A stretch of 18,281 bases of DNA, taken from JAVKSM01 sp039583705 (GTDB taxonomy: Bacteria > Actinomycetota > Actinomycetes > Mycobacteriales > Pseudonocardiaceae). The stretch lies in the NCBI GenBank assembly GCA_039583705.1, contig JAVKSM010000060.1:1-18281 (forward strand). The letters run 5' to 3'. A model generated the notes under the pieces. It was not told the origin of the DNA, searched no databases, and worked only from the letters and a program-made list of their open reading frames with translations. The position numbers and the translations under genes were made by a program. Shown piece by piece: positions 6,399 through 15,652 of the stretch (its first letter is position 1; each line of letters begins with the position of its first letter).

Positions 6399-7778
6399 AT
6401 GGCACGCGAGCCAGCCGAGATCACCGAGCGGCGACGAGCCCTCGGGCGCCGCCTCGCCACCTTCCGCCGTGCTGCCCGTCTCACCCAGGCCGAACTGGCT
6501 CACCGGCTCCATTACCAGCGAGCCTCACTGTCCAACATCGAGAACGGCCACCAGCCCAGCCCCCGCCAGTTCTGGCAGCGGGTCGACACCGTGCTCGTCG
6601 CCAATGGTGTCCTGCTTGACGGCTACGACGAACTGGCCGCCGCCAAGCAGGCCCACCAGGCCGCCCTGGCCGGAAAAGTGATCATGCCAGCCGGTGTCGC
6701 CGGGCATGGAACGCTTCCTGTTGATGCCACAGATAGGGACCCGATGAGTCCGCTCAACCGGCGAGCCCTGCTGACGCAGGGTTTCCCTGCCGCGGCGACG
6801 TTAGGGGTCGGCATGTCGCTTTCCAGCCAGAGCGCGGTCCAGAGCAGGACAGAAACGATCGGAGTCGACGTCGCGACGGAGCTGTCCGCGGTTGCGGGCT
6901 GCTATCGGCGCTCGTACCGCAATCTCCCCGCCATGAGTCTGCTGGCCGCGGCGCGCGCGCACCTTGATCTCGTCTCCTCGCTGCGACCCGAGCTGCAGCC
7001 CGAGTCGACACAGAAGAAGCTTCTCACGGTTGTCGGGGAGACCGCCGCCCTCACCGGTGTCCTTCTGTTGTTGGACATGAATCAACCGACGGAGGCCTGG
7101 CCGTACCTGGATCTCGCATGGGCGGCCGCGAAAGAGGTTGAGAGCGCCGAACTGCAGGCGGTTGTCCTCTGCAGTAGGTCGTTCGGCATTGCATACACTG
7201 CCGATGACCACTGGGCCGGCCTGGAACTCGCTCGAATGGCCTGGGACGTCGCCGCCGGGGGGGCCTGTGCTGAAACGCGGGGTTGGGTTGCCGCCGTAGC
7301 CTCCGAGCGCTGCGCTTCGCTCGGGGACCTGGACGGCTGCCTCCGGTTCCTTGAGCAGGCGCGCCGCGCACTCGATGCCGTGCCCGATGACGACGCCCCC
7401 TGGCTTGGCATCGGTGGGTTCGACGCGGCCAAGCTGTCGGCGTACGAAGGTGGCGACATGGTTCGCCTCGGCCGCTACCGTGATGCGGAGCCGGCTCTGG
7501 ACGGAGCCATCGAACACCTCGGCCCCGCCATGCAGCGGCATCGCTGTACCGCTCTGATCGATCGTGCGGAAGCCCGGCTCGGCGCGAGCGAAATCGACGG
7601 CGCGTGCCACGATGCGACCGCCGCGCTCGATCTGGTCATGCAGGTACAGCACGCCGGCAACTTCCAGCGTCTGCACGCCCTTGCGCGCCGCGCTCACGAC
7701 ACCCACGCAGCCGTTGGACGGGAGCTGTGGCGCCATGTTCTCGCCGCCACCGCCGAGCCGAACGGGTTCGCCTCGTGA
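6399..7778 (+). CDS. XRE-family HTH regulator with long helical (TPR-like) C-terminal domain
   Basis: A 459-residue cytoplasmic regulator. Residues about 13-68 form a Cro/CI-type helix-turn-helix: the recognition core runs from LTQAELAHRL (28-37) through RASLSNIENGH (41-51). Residues 120-140 contain NRRALLTQGF followed by a small hydrophobic stretch, resembling a twin-arginine motif in mid-protein. Residues 155-459 are almost entirely helical and Ala/Leu-rich, fitting the tetratricopeptide-like sensor domain of many actinobacterial XRE regulators, which may bind a peptide or other ligand. The start ATG 6399 has AGGAG at 7-base spacing. The stop overlaps the HAD gene start as GTGA, so both are probably made together. 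G+C is visibly lower than in neighbours: bases 7021-7080 are 60 % versus 75 % at 4081-4140 in eno. The target genes are unknown. Confidence 0.85.
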   Translation: MAREPAEITERRRALGRRLATFRRAARLTQAELAHRLHYQRASLSNIENGHQPSPRQFWQRVDTVLVANGVLLDGYDELAAAKQAHQAALAGKVIMPAGVAGHGTLPVDATDRDPMSPLNRRALLTQGFPAAATLGVGMSLSSQSAVQSRTETIGVDVATELSAVAGCYRRSYRNLPAMSLLAAARAHLDLVSSLRPELQPESTQKKLLTVVGETAALTGVLLLLDMNQPTEAWPYLDLAWAAAKEVESAELQAVVLCSRSFGIAYTADDHWAGLELARMAWDVAAGGACAETRGWVAAVASERCASLGDLDGCLRFLEQARRALDAVPDDDAPWLGIGGFDAAKLSAYEGGDMVRLGRYRDAEPALDGAIEHLGPAMQRHRCTALIDRAEARLGASEIDGACHDATAALDLVMQVQHAGNFQRLHALARRAHDTHAAVGRELWRHVLAATAEPNGFAS

Positions 7779-8395
7779 CTGCGGCGACCGCGCTCATCCT
7801 CGACTTCGGAGGCGTCCTCACGAGCGACTTCTGGGAGGCGCTGCGCAGTTTCGCCCGGCGCGAGGGCCTCCCTAATGACACCTTGGTGGACCTCGTCACC
7901 AAGGATCCAGCAGGATCCGGCCTGCTTCGCGGCTTGGAGCGTGGTGATATCGACCAGGCCCAGTTCGAGCAGGAGATCGCCGCCCACCTCGGCGTGCCGT
8001 CGGCCGGGCTTCTCGAACGCATGGCGGCCGATCTCCGCCCGGGCGACCAGATGCTCGACGTCATCGCCGAGCTGCGGGCACGCGGCGTCAAGGTAGCTGT
8101 CCTGTCCAACTCCTGGGGCAGCGACTACTTCGACCCCTACGCGCCCTGGAAGCTCGAAGACCGCGTTGACGCCGTAATCAGGTCCGACCGGGTCCACTTG
8201 CGGAAGCCGGAGCCGGCAATATTCGACCTCGCGGTGGACGAACTGAACGCGCCGGCATCCGAATGCGTCTTCGTCGACGACATCGCCGCCTATCTGGAGC
8301 CCGCGCAGGCACTGGGCATGACCGTCATCCATCACGTTCACCCGGACGCCACCATAGCGGAACTGCGTCGACTCTTCGCCGCCTATCTTCGTTGA
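7775..8395 (+). CDS. HAD-superfamily hydrolase (HAD-IA, YihX-like layout)
   Basis: A 206-residue HAD-fold protein. Motif I is ILDFGGVLTSD with nucleophile D10, motif II VLSNSWG with S111, motif III K144 (LRKPEP), and motif IV D168/D169 (FVDDIAAY), all in normal spacing with a helical cap between I and II. The usual second Asp of motif I (DxD) is Gly (G12), as in E. coli YihX (DLGN), a sugar-phosphate phosphatase; substrate here is unknown. The start is GTG 7775, which overlaps the XRE stop (GTGA); the upstream in-frame extension lies within the XRE gene and looks non-coding. The layout suggests that the regulator and phosphatase form one functional unit, the enzyme possibly acting on the metabolite or signal the regulator senses (inference). 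It is convergent with the transglycosylase gene, 89 bases away; no clear terminator was found. Confidence 0.87.
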   Translation: MTAATALILDFGGVLTSDFWEALRSFARREGLPNDTLVDLVTKDPAGSGLLRGLERGDIDQAQFEQEIAAHLGVPSAGLLERMAADLRPGDQMLDVIAELRARGVKVAVLSNSWGSDYFDPYAPWKLEDRVDAVIRSDRVHLRKPEPAIFDLAVDELNAPASECVFVDDIAAYLEPAQALGMTVIHHVHPDATIAELRRLFAAYLR

Positions 8396-8484
8396 CGACG
8401 TTGCGCTCGCGTTTCCGACGCCAGGACGCCACCGACCTACCGATCGCGGCAGCCATCGCCAAACGCCCTGGCCCGAGGACCGGG

Positions 8485-9429
8485 TCAGACCGACTTGCTG
8501 GCGCGGGCGTAGGACAAAGCCGCGGCGTAGACGCGCTGGCCGTAGAGGACGGAGTGGTTGTAGGAGAGCACGGCGTCCGACCAGCCGGCGCCGGTCCCCA
8601 TGTCCCGGCCGTCGGCGCAGAGGTAGCGGGCGGCGGTGAACGCGGCGTCGTCGATGTTCTCCGGATCGGCGATCCCGTCGCCGTTGGCGTCGGAGCGCCA
8701 GGCCGCCCAGGTGGACGTGATGAACTGCATCGGCCCGACCGCGTGGTCGTACACCTGGTCGCCGCTGAGTGCGCCGTGGTCGCCGACGGGGATCAATTCG
8801 TTGCCGCCGGTGCCGTCCAGTGGCACGCCGATGATCGGCTTGGACTCCTCGCCGTTGGGCAGGATCTCAGCGCCACCCCACTGGCCGTTGTCGGACTCGA
8901 CCCGCCCGATCCCGGCCAGGGTCACCCACGACAAGTGGCAGCCGGGCTCGATGTGGCGCAGCGCGAGGTCGGCCAGCGCGTAGGCGTAGAGCGCGCGGGC
9001 GGGGATGTCGACCCGCGGCGCCATCGTGTTCGCCCAGGACTGCAGCGCTTGCGGCCCGGTGAGCGTCGCCGACGCGCTGGCTGAACCCGTCGCAGGCGCC
9101 TGGGAACCGGCCACAGGCGACGTGCTCGCAGGCGACGTGCTCGCAGGCGGCGTGCTCGCAGGCGGCGTGGCCGCGCTCGGCTGCGGGACGGTCCCGAGCA
9201 CCACGGGCGCGGGTGCGACCTGGAGCGCTGGGATGTCCGCCGGGTCCACCGCAGCCTCGCGGCGGGTGCCGCTCCACCTGGCTGTCAGCCACACGCCCCC
9301 ACCCACGACGGCCATGAGGACGGCGACGAGCGCCACCCGACCGGCCAATGCGAGCACTCCCCGCGGTCGCGGCGCGCGCGGCGGGGCGGCCGGTTCCCCC
9401 AAAGGGGGTCGGACGAGAGAAGTCCGCAT
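8485..9429 (-). CDS. Membrane-anchored lytic transglycosylase (SLT domain, LpqU position)
   Basis: A 314-residue peptidoglycan-cleaving enzyme predicted to act outside the membrane. A single hydrophobic segment at about 24-50 anchors it, followed by a Pro/Ser/Thr/Ala-rich linker (80-125) containing PAST repeats. The catalytic domain follows: IGRVESDNGQWGG with catalytic E178, VGPMQFITSTW (231-241), a Dx[DN]xDG calcium-loop-like D247-N249-D251-D255 segment, and LSYNHSVLYGQRVY (288-301). It occupies the place of lpqU (Rv1022) in the mazG-eno interval but lacks a lipobox. The start is ATG 9429: a TAGCCT -10 box at 9442-9437 is seven bases upstream, so the message may be leaderless. Upstream in-frame starts up to 9501 have no support. 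It is separated from mazG by 161 bases. Confidence 0.9.
   Translation of the reverse strand: MRTSLVRPPLGEPAAPPRAPRPRGVLALAGRVALVAVLMAVVGGGVWLTARWSGTRREAAVDPADIPALQVAPAPVVLGTVPQPSAATPPASTPPASTSPASTSPVAGSQAPATGSASASATLTGPQALQSWANTMAPRVDIPARALYAYALADLALRHIEPGCHLSWVTLAGIGRVESDNGQWGGAEILPNGEESKPIIGVPLDGTGGNELIPVGDHGALSGDQVYDHAVGPMQFITSTWAAWRSDANGDGIADPENIDDAAFTAARYLCADGRDMGTGAGWSDAVLSYNHSVLYGQRVYAAALSYARASKSV
9115..9174. repeat. 4 x 15-bp tandem repeat inside the transglycosylase linker
   Basis: Unit AGGCGACGTGCTCGC at 9115, 9130, 9145 and 9160, with A/G variation at base 6 and decay in the last copy. On the coding (minus) strand it encodes PAST(S/P) pentapeptides in the flexible linker between the membrane anchor and the catalytic domain, so copy number would change linker length in steps of five residues. 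Confidence 0.9.
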
Positions 9430-9436
9430 CACGGGC

Positions 9437-9442
9437 AGGCTA
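9437..9442 (-). promoter_or_regulatory. -10 box upstream of the transglycosylase gene
   Basis: TAGCCT on the minus strand (TANNNT type), seven bases before the ATG at 9429. This suggests that the gene has its own promoter and a leaderless or nearly leaderless message. No clear -35 element is seen. Confidence 0.4.
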
Positions 9443-9590
9443 CGACAGGGTCTGCCGTCTGAGTAGCCCTGTGGCGCCACCATCACCGCAGCGGGTGGCA
9501 CGCGGTCCGCAACGCCAGCCCTGACGTCACCGTCCGTATCGGTCGATGCGCGCCGGGCACCTCACACTGCGGCCGACGCCGCCGGGCACT

Positions 9591-10628
9591 TCACCGCGGC
9601 CAGTACCGGCGCCAGCCGGCCGCATCCAGCACGTGCGGGTCGGCCCCGGCGTCCCGCGCCGACCGCTCGGCGGCGCGCAGCTTGGCCGCGAACCCACGGG
9701 CCGCGGTGCGCAGCGCGGCCTCCGGGTCGACACCGGCGAGCTTGGCCTGGATGGCCAGCGCGAACAGGGCGTCTCCCGGCGCGGACCCGGCGGGCTGCAG
9801 GTCTACCGGCGCGGACCCGGCGGACAGCAGGTCCGGCGGCACCCCAGCCCGCCGCGCCCGCGACCCCAGCTTGGCCGCCAGCGCCACCGCCGGCTGACCC
9901 AGCGGCACCCCGTCCACGGCGGACTCGCGCCGCTTCTCGGCCCGTTTGAGCTCCTCCCAACGCAGCTCCTGGTCATCAGCCGTCGTGACCTGCTCGCTGC
10001 CGGCGAAGACGTGTGGGTGGCGCCCGACGAGCTTCGCGACGAGGTCGGCCGCCACCGCGTCGACGTCGAAGTCCCGCTCGGCCGCCACCCTGGCGTGGAA
10101 CAGCACCTGGAGCAGCACGTCGCCGAGCTCCTCGCGCACCGCCGTCCGGTCGTCGTCCTCCAGCGCCTGGTAGAGCTCGTAGGTCTCCTCCAGGAGATAG
10201 GGCAGCAACGAGGCATGGGTCTGCTCGGCGTCCCAGGGACAGCCGCCGGGCGAGCGCAACCGGTCCATCACGGCCACCGCGTCGAGCAGGACCGCGCCGT
10301 CCGGCTCCGGCGTCGTGACCAGCGCGGCGCCCGCGGCGAGCAGCGCGGCCGGGAGCGGGGCGCCGACGTCCGTGGTGACCAGGACGTCGGTGGTGACCAG
10401 GACGTCGGTGGGGACCAGGACGTCGGTGGTGACCAGGACGTCGGGGGGACCGGCGGTCGGGACGGCGATGGAGGTGGCACCCAGGCTGGCCGCCAGCTCC
10501 GGCGGGACCGTGTGGTCGGCGAGCACCCGCGCGGCGGCCCGCAGCGCGGGCACCGCGGCGGCCGGCAGCACCGCTCCCAGCCGCCGGGACAGCACGACCA
10601 CGGTCACAGCCGGCCGGTCACCGCCCAT
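9591..10628 (-). CDS. mazG: MazG nucleoside triphosphate pyrophosphohydrolase, with internal repeats
   Basis: A 345-residue NTP pyrophosphohydrolase that hydrolyses (d)NTPs to monophosphates, a housecleaning role. The N-terminal 115 residues form the extra domain found in actinobacterial MazG, interrupted by TTDV-type repeats at 63-88. The core begins with DRLRSPGGCPWDAEQTH (122-138); the metal-binding pairs are E148/E151 (LLEETYEL) and E167/D170 (EELGDVLLQ), and RWEELKRAEK follows at 223-232. A second small repeat (SAGSAPVDLQPAGSAPGD, 269-286) precedes the conserved GDALFALAIQAKLAGVDPE helix. The start is uncertain: ATG 10628 was chosen, ten bases after the lipoprotein stop; GTG 10607 (TVVVLSRRL) matches family N-termini well, and TTG 10634 is also in frame. 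None has a strong ribosome-binding site. It lies in the mfd-lipoprotein-mazG operon. Confidence 0.93.
   Translation of the reverse strand: MGGDRPAVTVVVLSRRLGAVLPAAAVPALRAAARVLADHTVPPELAASLGATSIAVPTAGPPDVLVTTDVLVPTDVLVTTDVLVTTDVGAPLPAALLAAGAALVTTPEPDGAVLLDAVAVMDRLRSPGGCPWDAEQTHASLLPYLLEETYELYQALEDDDRTAVREELGDVLLQVLFHARVAAERDFDVDAVAADLVAKLVGRHPHVFAGSEQVTTADDQELRWEELKRAEKRRESAVDGVPLGQPAVALAAKLGSRARRAGVPPDLLSAGSAPVDLQPAGSAPGDALFALAIQAKLAGVDPEAALRTAARGFAAKLRAAERSARDAGADPHVLDAAGWRRYWPR
9776..9835. repeat. 2 x 30-bp tandem repeat in mazG
   Basis: Copies at 9776-9805 and 9806-9835 match over the first 18 bases and again at CAGGTC. They encode two ten-residue units containing AGSAP between the catalytic part and the last conserved helices of MazG. 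Confidence 0.8.
10372..10443. repeat. 4 x 18-bp tandem repeat in mazG
   Basis: Unit GTGGTGACCAGGACGTCG at 10372, 10390, 10408 (one T-to-G change) and 10426. On the coding strand it encodes the six-residue unit DVLVTT/DVLVPT in the N-terminal domain. The near-identity of the copies suggests recent expansion or active homogenisation. Confidence 0.95.
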
Positions 10629-10638
10629 GCGCAACCAC

Positions 10639-11589
10639 TCAGCCGCGGGCGGCGTGCACCGGGATGACCTCCCCGCTCACCGTCCCGGAGGCCACCACCC
10701 GGAGCTGGACCGGGTCCCACTCGCCGTAGCGGGGGTTGACCCGCACCCCGAGCGACATCGCCAGCGGCTGCAACAACCGCTGCCCGACAGCCGCCAGGGT
10801 CTGCTGGTCGACCTCGCGCGCGAGCTGGGCGCTGGTGTCGCCGGGAGCCGGCGCGGGGGCGTCGGTGACCCGGGAGGTGACGTAGCCGACGAACCAGCCG
10901 CCCTGGGCGGCGTCCCCGCCTTGGCCGGTGTCCGTCTCGAACACCACGACGTCGCCGGCCGGTACCCCGAACAACGGTGTCGTCGCCGTACCCGGGTCGT
11001 CGTCGGCGCGCACCCGCAGGTCGGGCTTGACGCCGATCACCGCCGAGCTGCCGGTCAGGATCGCCACGGCCCGCCGCGGGTCGGCCGCGACGGCTCGGGC
11101 CAGGTTGTCGGCCTGTGCCTGGGTCGAGACGGCGGCCACGTCCGCCTGCACGACGAGGTGGTCGAAGTACTTCTCGGCCAGCGCGATCGCGAGCAGTTGG
11201 TCGCGGACCTCCCCCGAGACCGTGCTCGCGTCGTAGATCGTGTTCGCCGAGGCGGCGGCCGGACCACCCAACGCGCCGATCACCTGGGCGACCTGCCGGT
11301 CGGTGACGACGAGGTGCTCCCGGCGGGCGGCCTCGGCCAGCAGCAGGTGCTGCACACCGTCGGTGACGATGTTGCGGGTCAGGGCGTCGAGCTGGCCGGC
11401 CTGCTTGACCTGCGACGCCGCCTGCGGGTTCCGCAGCGCCGTCTGGACCCGGGCGTGCACGTCGTCCAGCGTCACGGTGGCCGAGTCGACGATCGCGGCG
11501 GCCCCGACCTGGCTCGGACCCTGCCCGCAGCCGGCGAGGAGCAGGCCGACCAGGGCCAGGACCAGAGCCGCCAACGTCACGGAACGCAC
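10639..11589 (-). CDS. SurA N-terminal-domain-like lipoprotein
   Basis: A 316-residue predicted lipoprotein, exported and lipid-anchored on the outer face of the membrane. The signal peptide ends in lipobox LLAGC with C21 as the lipidated residue. Residues about 30-150 resemble the SurA/PrsA chaperone N-terminal domain: AAIVDSATVTLDDVHARVQ is followed by a long helical stretch ending near KYFDHLVV. No PpiC-type prolyl isomerase domain is recognisable; the C-terminal half contains an acidic/Gly-rich segment and a final RYGEWDP motif often seen in these actinobacterial proteins. It may assist folding of secreted proteins, but this is inferred from similarity only. The start GTG 11589 has an AGGTGA ribosome-binding site about six bases upstream and lies 12 bases after the mfd stop, so it is probably in one operon with mfd and mazG. 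Confidence 0.85.
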   Translation of the reverse strand: MRSVTLAALVLALVGLLLAGCGQGPSQVGAAAIVDSATVTLDDVHARVQTALRNPQAASQVKQAGQLDALTRNIVTDGVQHLLLAEAARREHLVVTDRQVAQVIGALGGPAAASANTIYDASTVSGEVRDQLLAIALAEKYFDHLVVQADVAAVSTQAQADNLARAVAADPRRAVAILTGSSAVIGVKPDLRVRADDDPGTATTPLFGVPAGDVVVFETDTGQGGDAAQGGWFVGYVTSRVTDAPAPAPGDTSAQLAREVDQQTLAAVGQRLLQPLAMSLGVRVNPRYGEWDPVQLRVVASGTVSGEVIPVHAARG

Positions 11590-11601
11590 GAGGTCACCTT
11601 C

Positions 11602-15288
<3,687 letters not shown>

Positions 15289-15416
15289 AGCGTTCCTTCC
15301 CATCGCTGCTGACTGGCGCTCCGGGCTTCGGCGAGGAGCACCGGCGAGGAACACCACTGACGAGGGACGCACCGCCGGCCTGCCCGGGACGAGACAGTGG
15401 GCGAGCCCTGCCCGCC

Positions 15417-15422
15417 AGCCTA
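15417..15422 (-). promoter_or_regulatory. -10 box upstream of mfd
   Basis: TAGGCT on the minus strand, the same hexamer as before eno and the XRE gene. It would give a start near 15410 and an mfd leader of about 120 bases. No -35 hexamer is evident; the region upstream is occupied by a GC-rich hairpin. Confidence 0.4.
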
Positions 15423-15448
15423 CGTCGCGGCGCCTCGCCCGCCCTCGG

Positions 15449-15482
15449 GGAGGTGGCCGGCGCGGACGGGCCGGCCACCTCC
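15449..15482. promoter_or_regulatory. Perfect 13-bp inverted repeat upstream of mfd
   Basis: Left arm GGAGGTGGCCGGC (15449-15461), eight-base loop, right arm 15470-15482, its exact reverse complement. It lies upstream of the putative mfd -10 box and about 170 bases before the plus-strand PRTase/HAD gene. It ends no visible gene and has no U-tract, so an operator or transcript-structure role is more likely than termination. Confidence 0.6.
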
Positions 15483-15506
15483 GCGGCACCGCCTCGCGCG
15501 CCGGAG

Positions 15507-15534
15507 AGGACCGGACAGGACCGGACAGGACCGG
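15507..15534. repeat. 10-bp direct repeats in the mfd upstream region
   Basis: AGGACCGGAC at 15507 and 15517, followed by an incomplete third copy at 15527-15534. They could be regulator half-sites at one-turn spacing or simple slippage products. Confidence 0.7.
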
Positions 15535-15598
15535 AGGGGACGAGCCAGGCGCTTGTAACGCTGCGCGAGATGCATCCGATCCAAAGAGGCCGTCCGGG

Positions 15599-15618
15599 TG
15601 AACGCGCCTGGACGTTCA
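15599..15618. promoter_or_regulatory. Possible operator upstream of the PRTase/HAD gene
   Basis: TGAACG-N8-CGTTCA, a 20-bp imperfectly spaced palindrome 35 bases before the GTG at 15653. The position suits a regulator site. It differs from the actinobacterial LexA box, whose half-sites are closer together. Confidence 0.3.
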
Positions 15619-15652
15619 GGTTACGCCGGGGGTCGGCGCGATAGGGGATGCC

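Larger units (their letters stand above)
15304..15652. other. Divergent intergenic region between mfd and the PRTase/HAD gene
   Basis: This 349-base stretch holds no convincing gene. Contents in order: the mfd leader, a TAGGCT -10 box on the minus strand (15422-15417), a 13-bp-arm hairpin (15449-15482), 10-bp direct repeats (15507-15534), an inverted pair CCAGGCGC (15545-15552) and GCGCCTGG (15604-15611), a TGAACG-N8-CGTTCA palindrome (15599-15618), and the AGGGG ribosome-binding site (15643-15647) of the plus-strand gene. The mfd reading frame stays open to 15489, but its composition there is not protein-like. Confidence 0.6.

Noticed and set aside
8396..8484. Bidirectional terminator between the HAD and transglycosylase genes
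   Set aside because: Only a four-base-pair CCCG/CGGG stem was found, too weak to support a call.
10372..10443. CRISPR-like array
   Set aside because: The repeats are head-to-tail without spacers and lie in frame inside mazG, with no cas genes.
15289..15489. Longer N-terminus of Mfd from 15489 or 15303
   Set aside because: The upstream residues are Arg/Pro-rich and unlike Mfd; GGAAGGAA lies correctly placed for GTG 15288 and would be inside the coding part for the longer forms.
15599..15618. LexA/SOS box upstream of the PRTase/HAD gene
   Set aside because: The half-sites are separated by eight bases, while the actinobacterial LexA box has closely spaced GAAC/GTTC halves.
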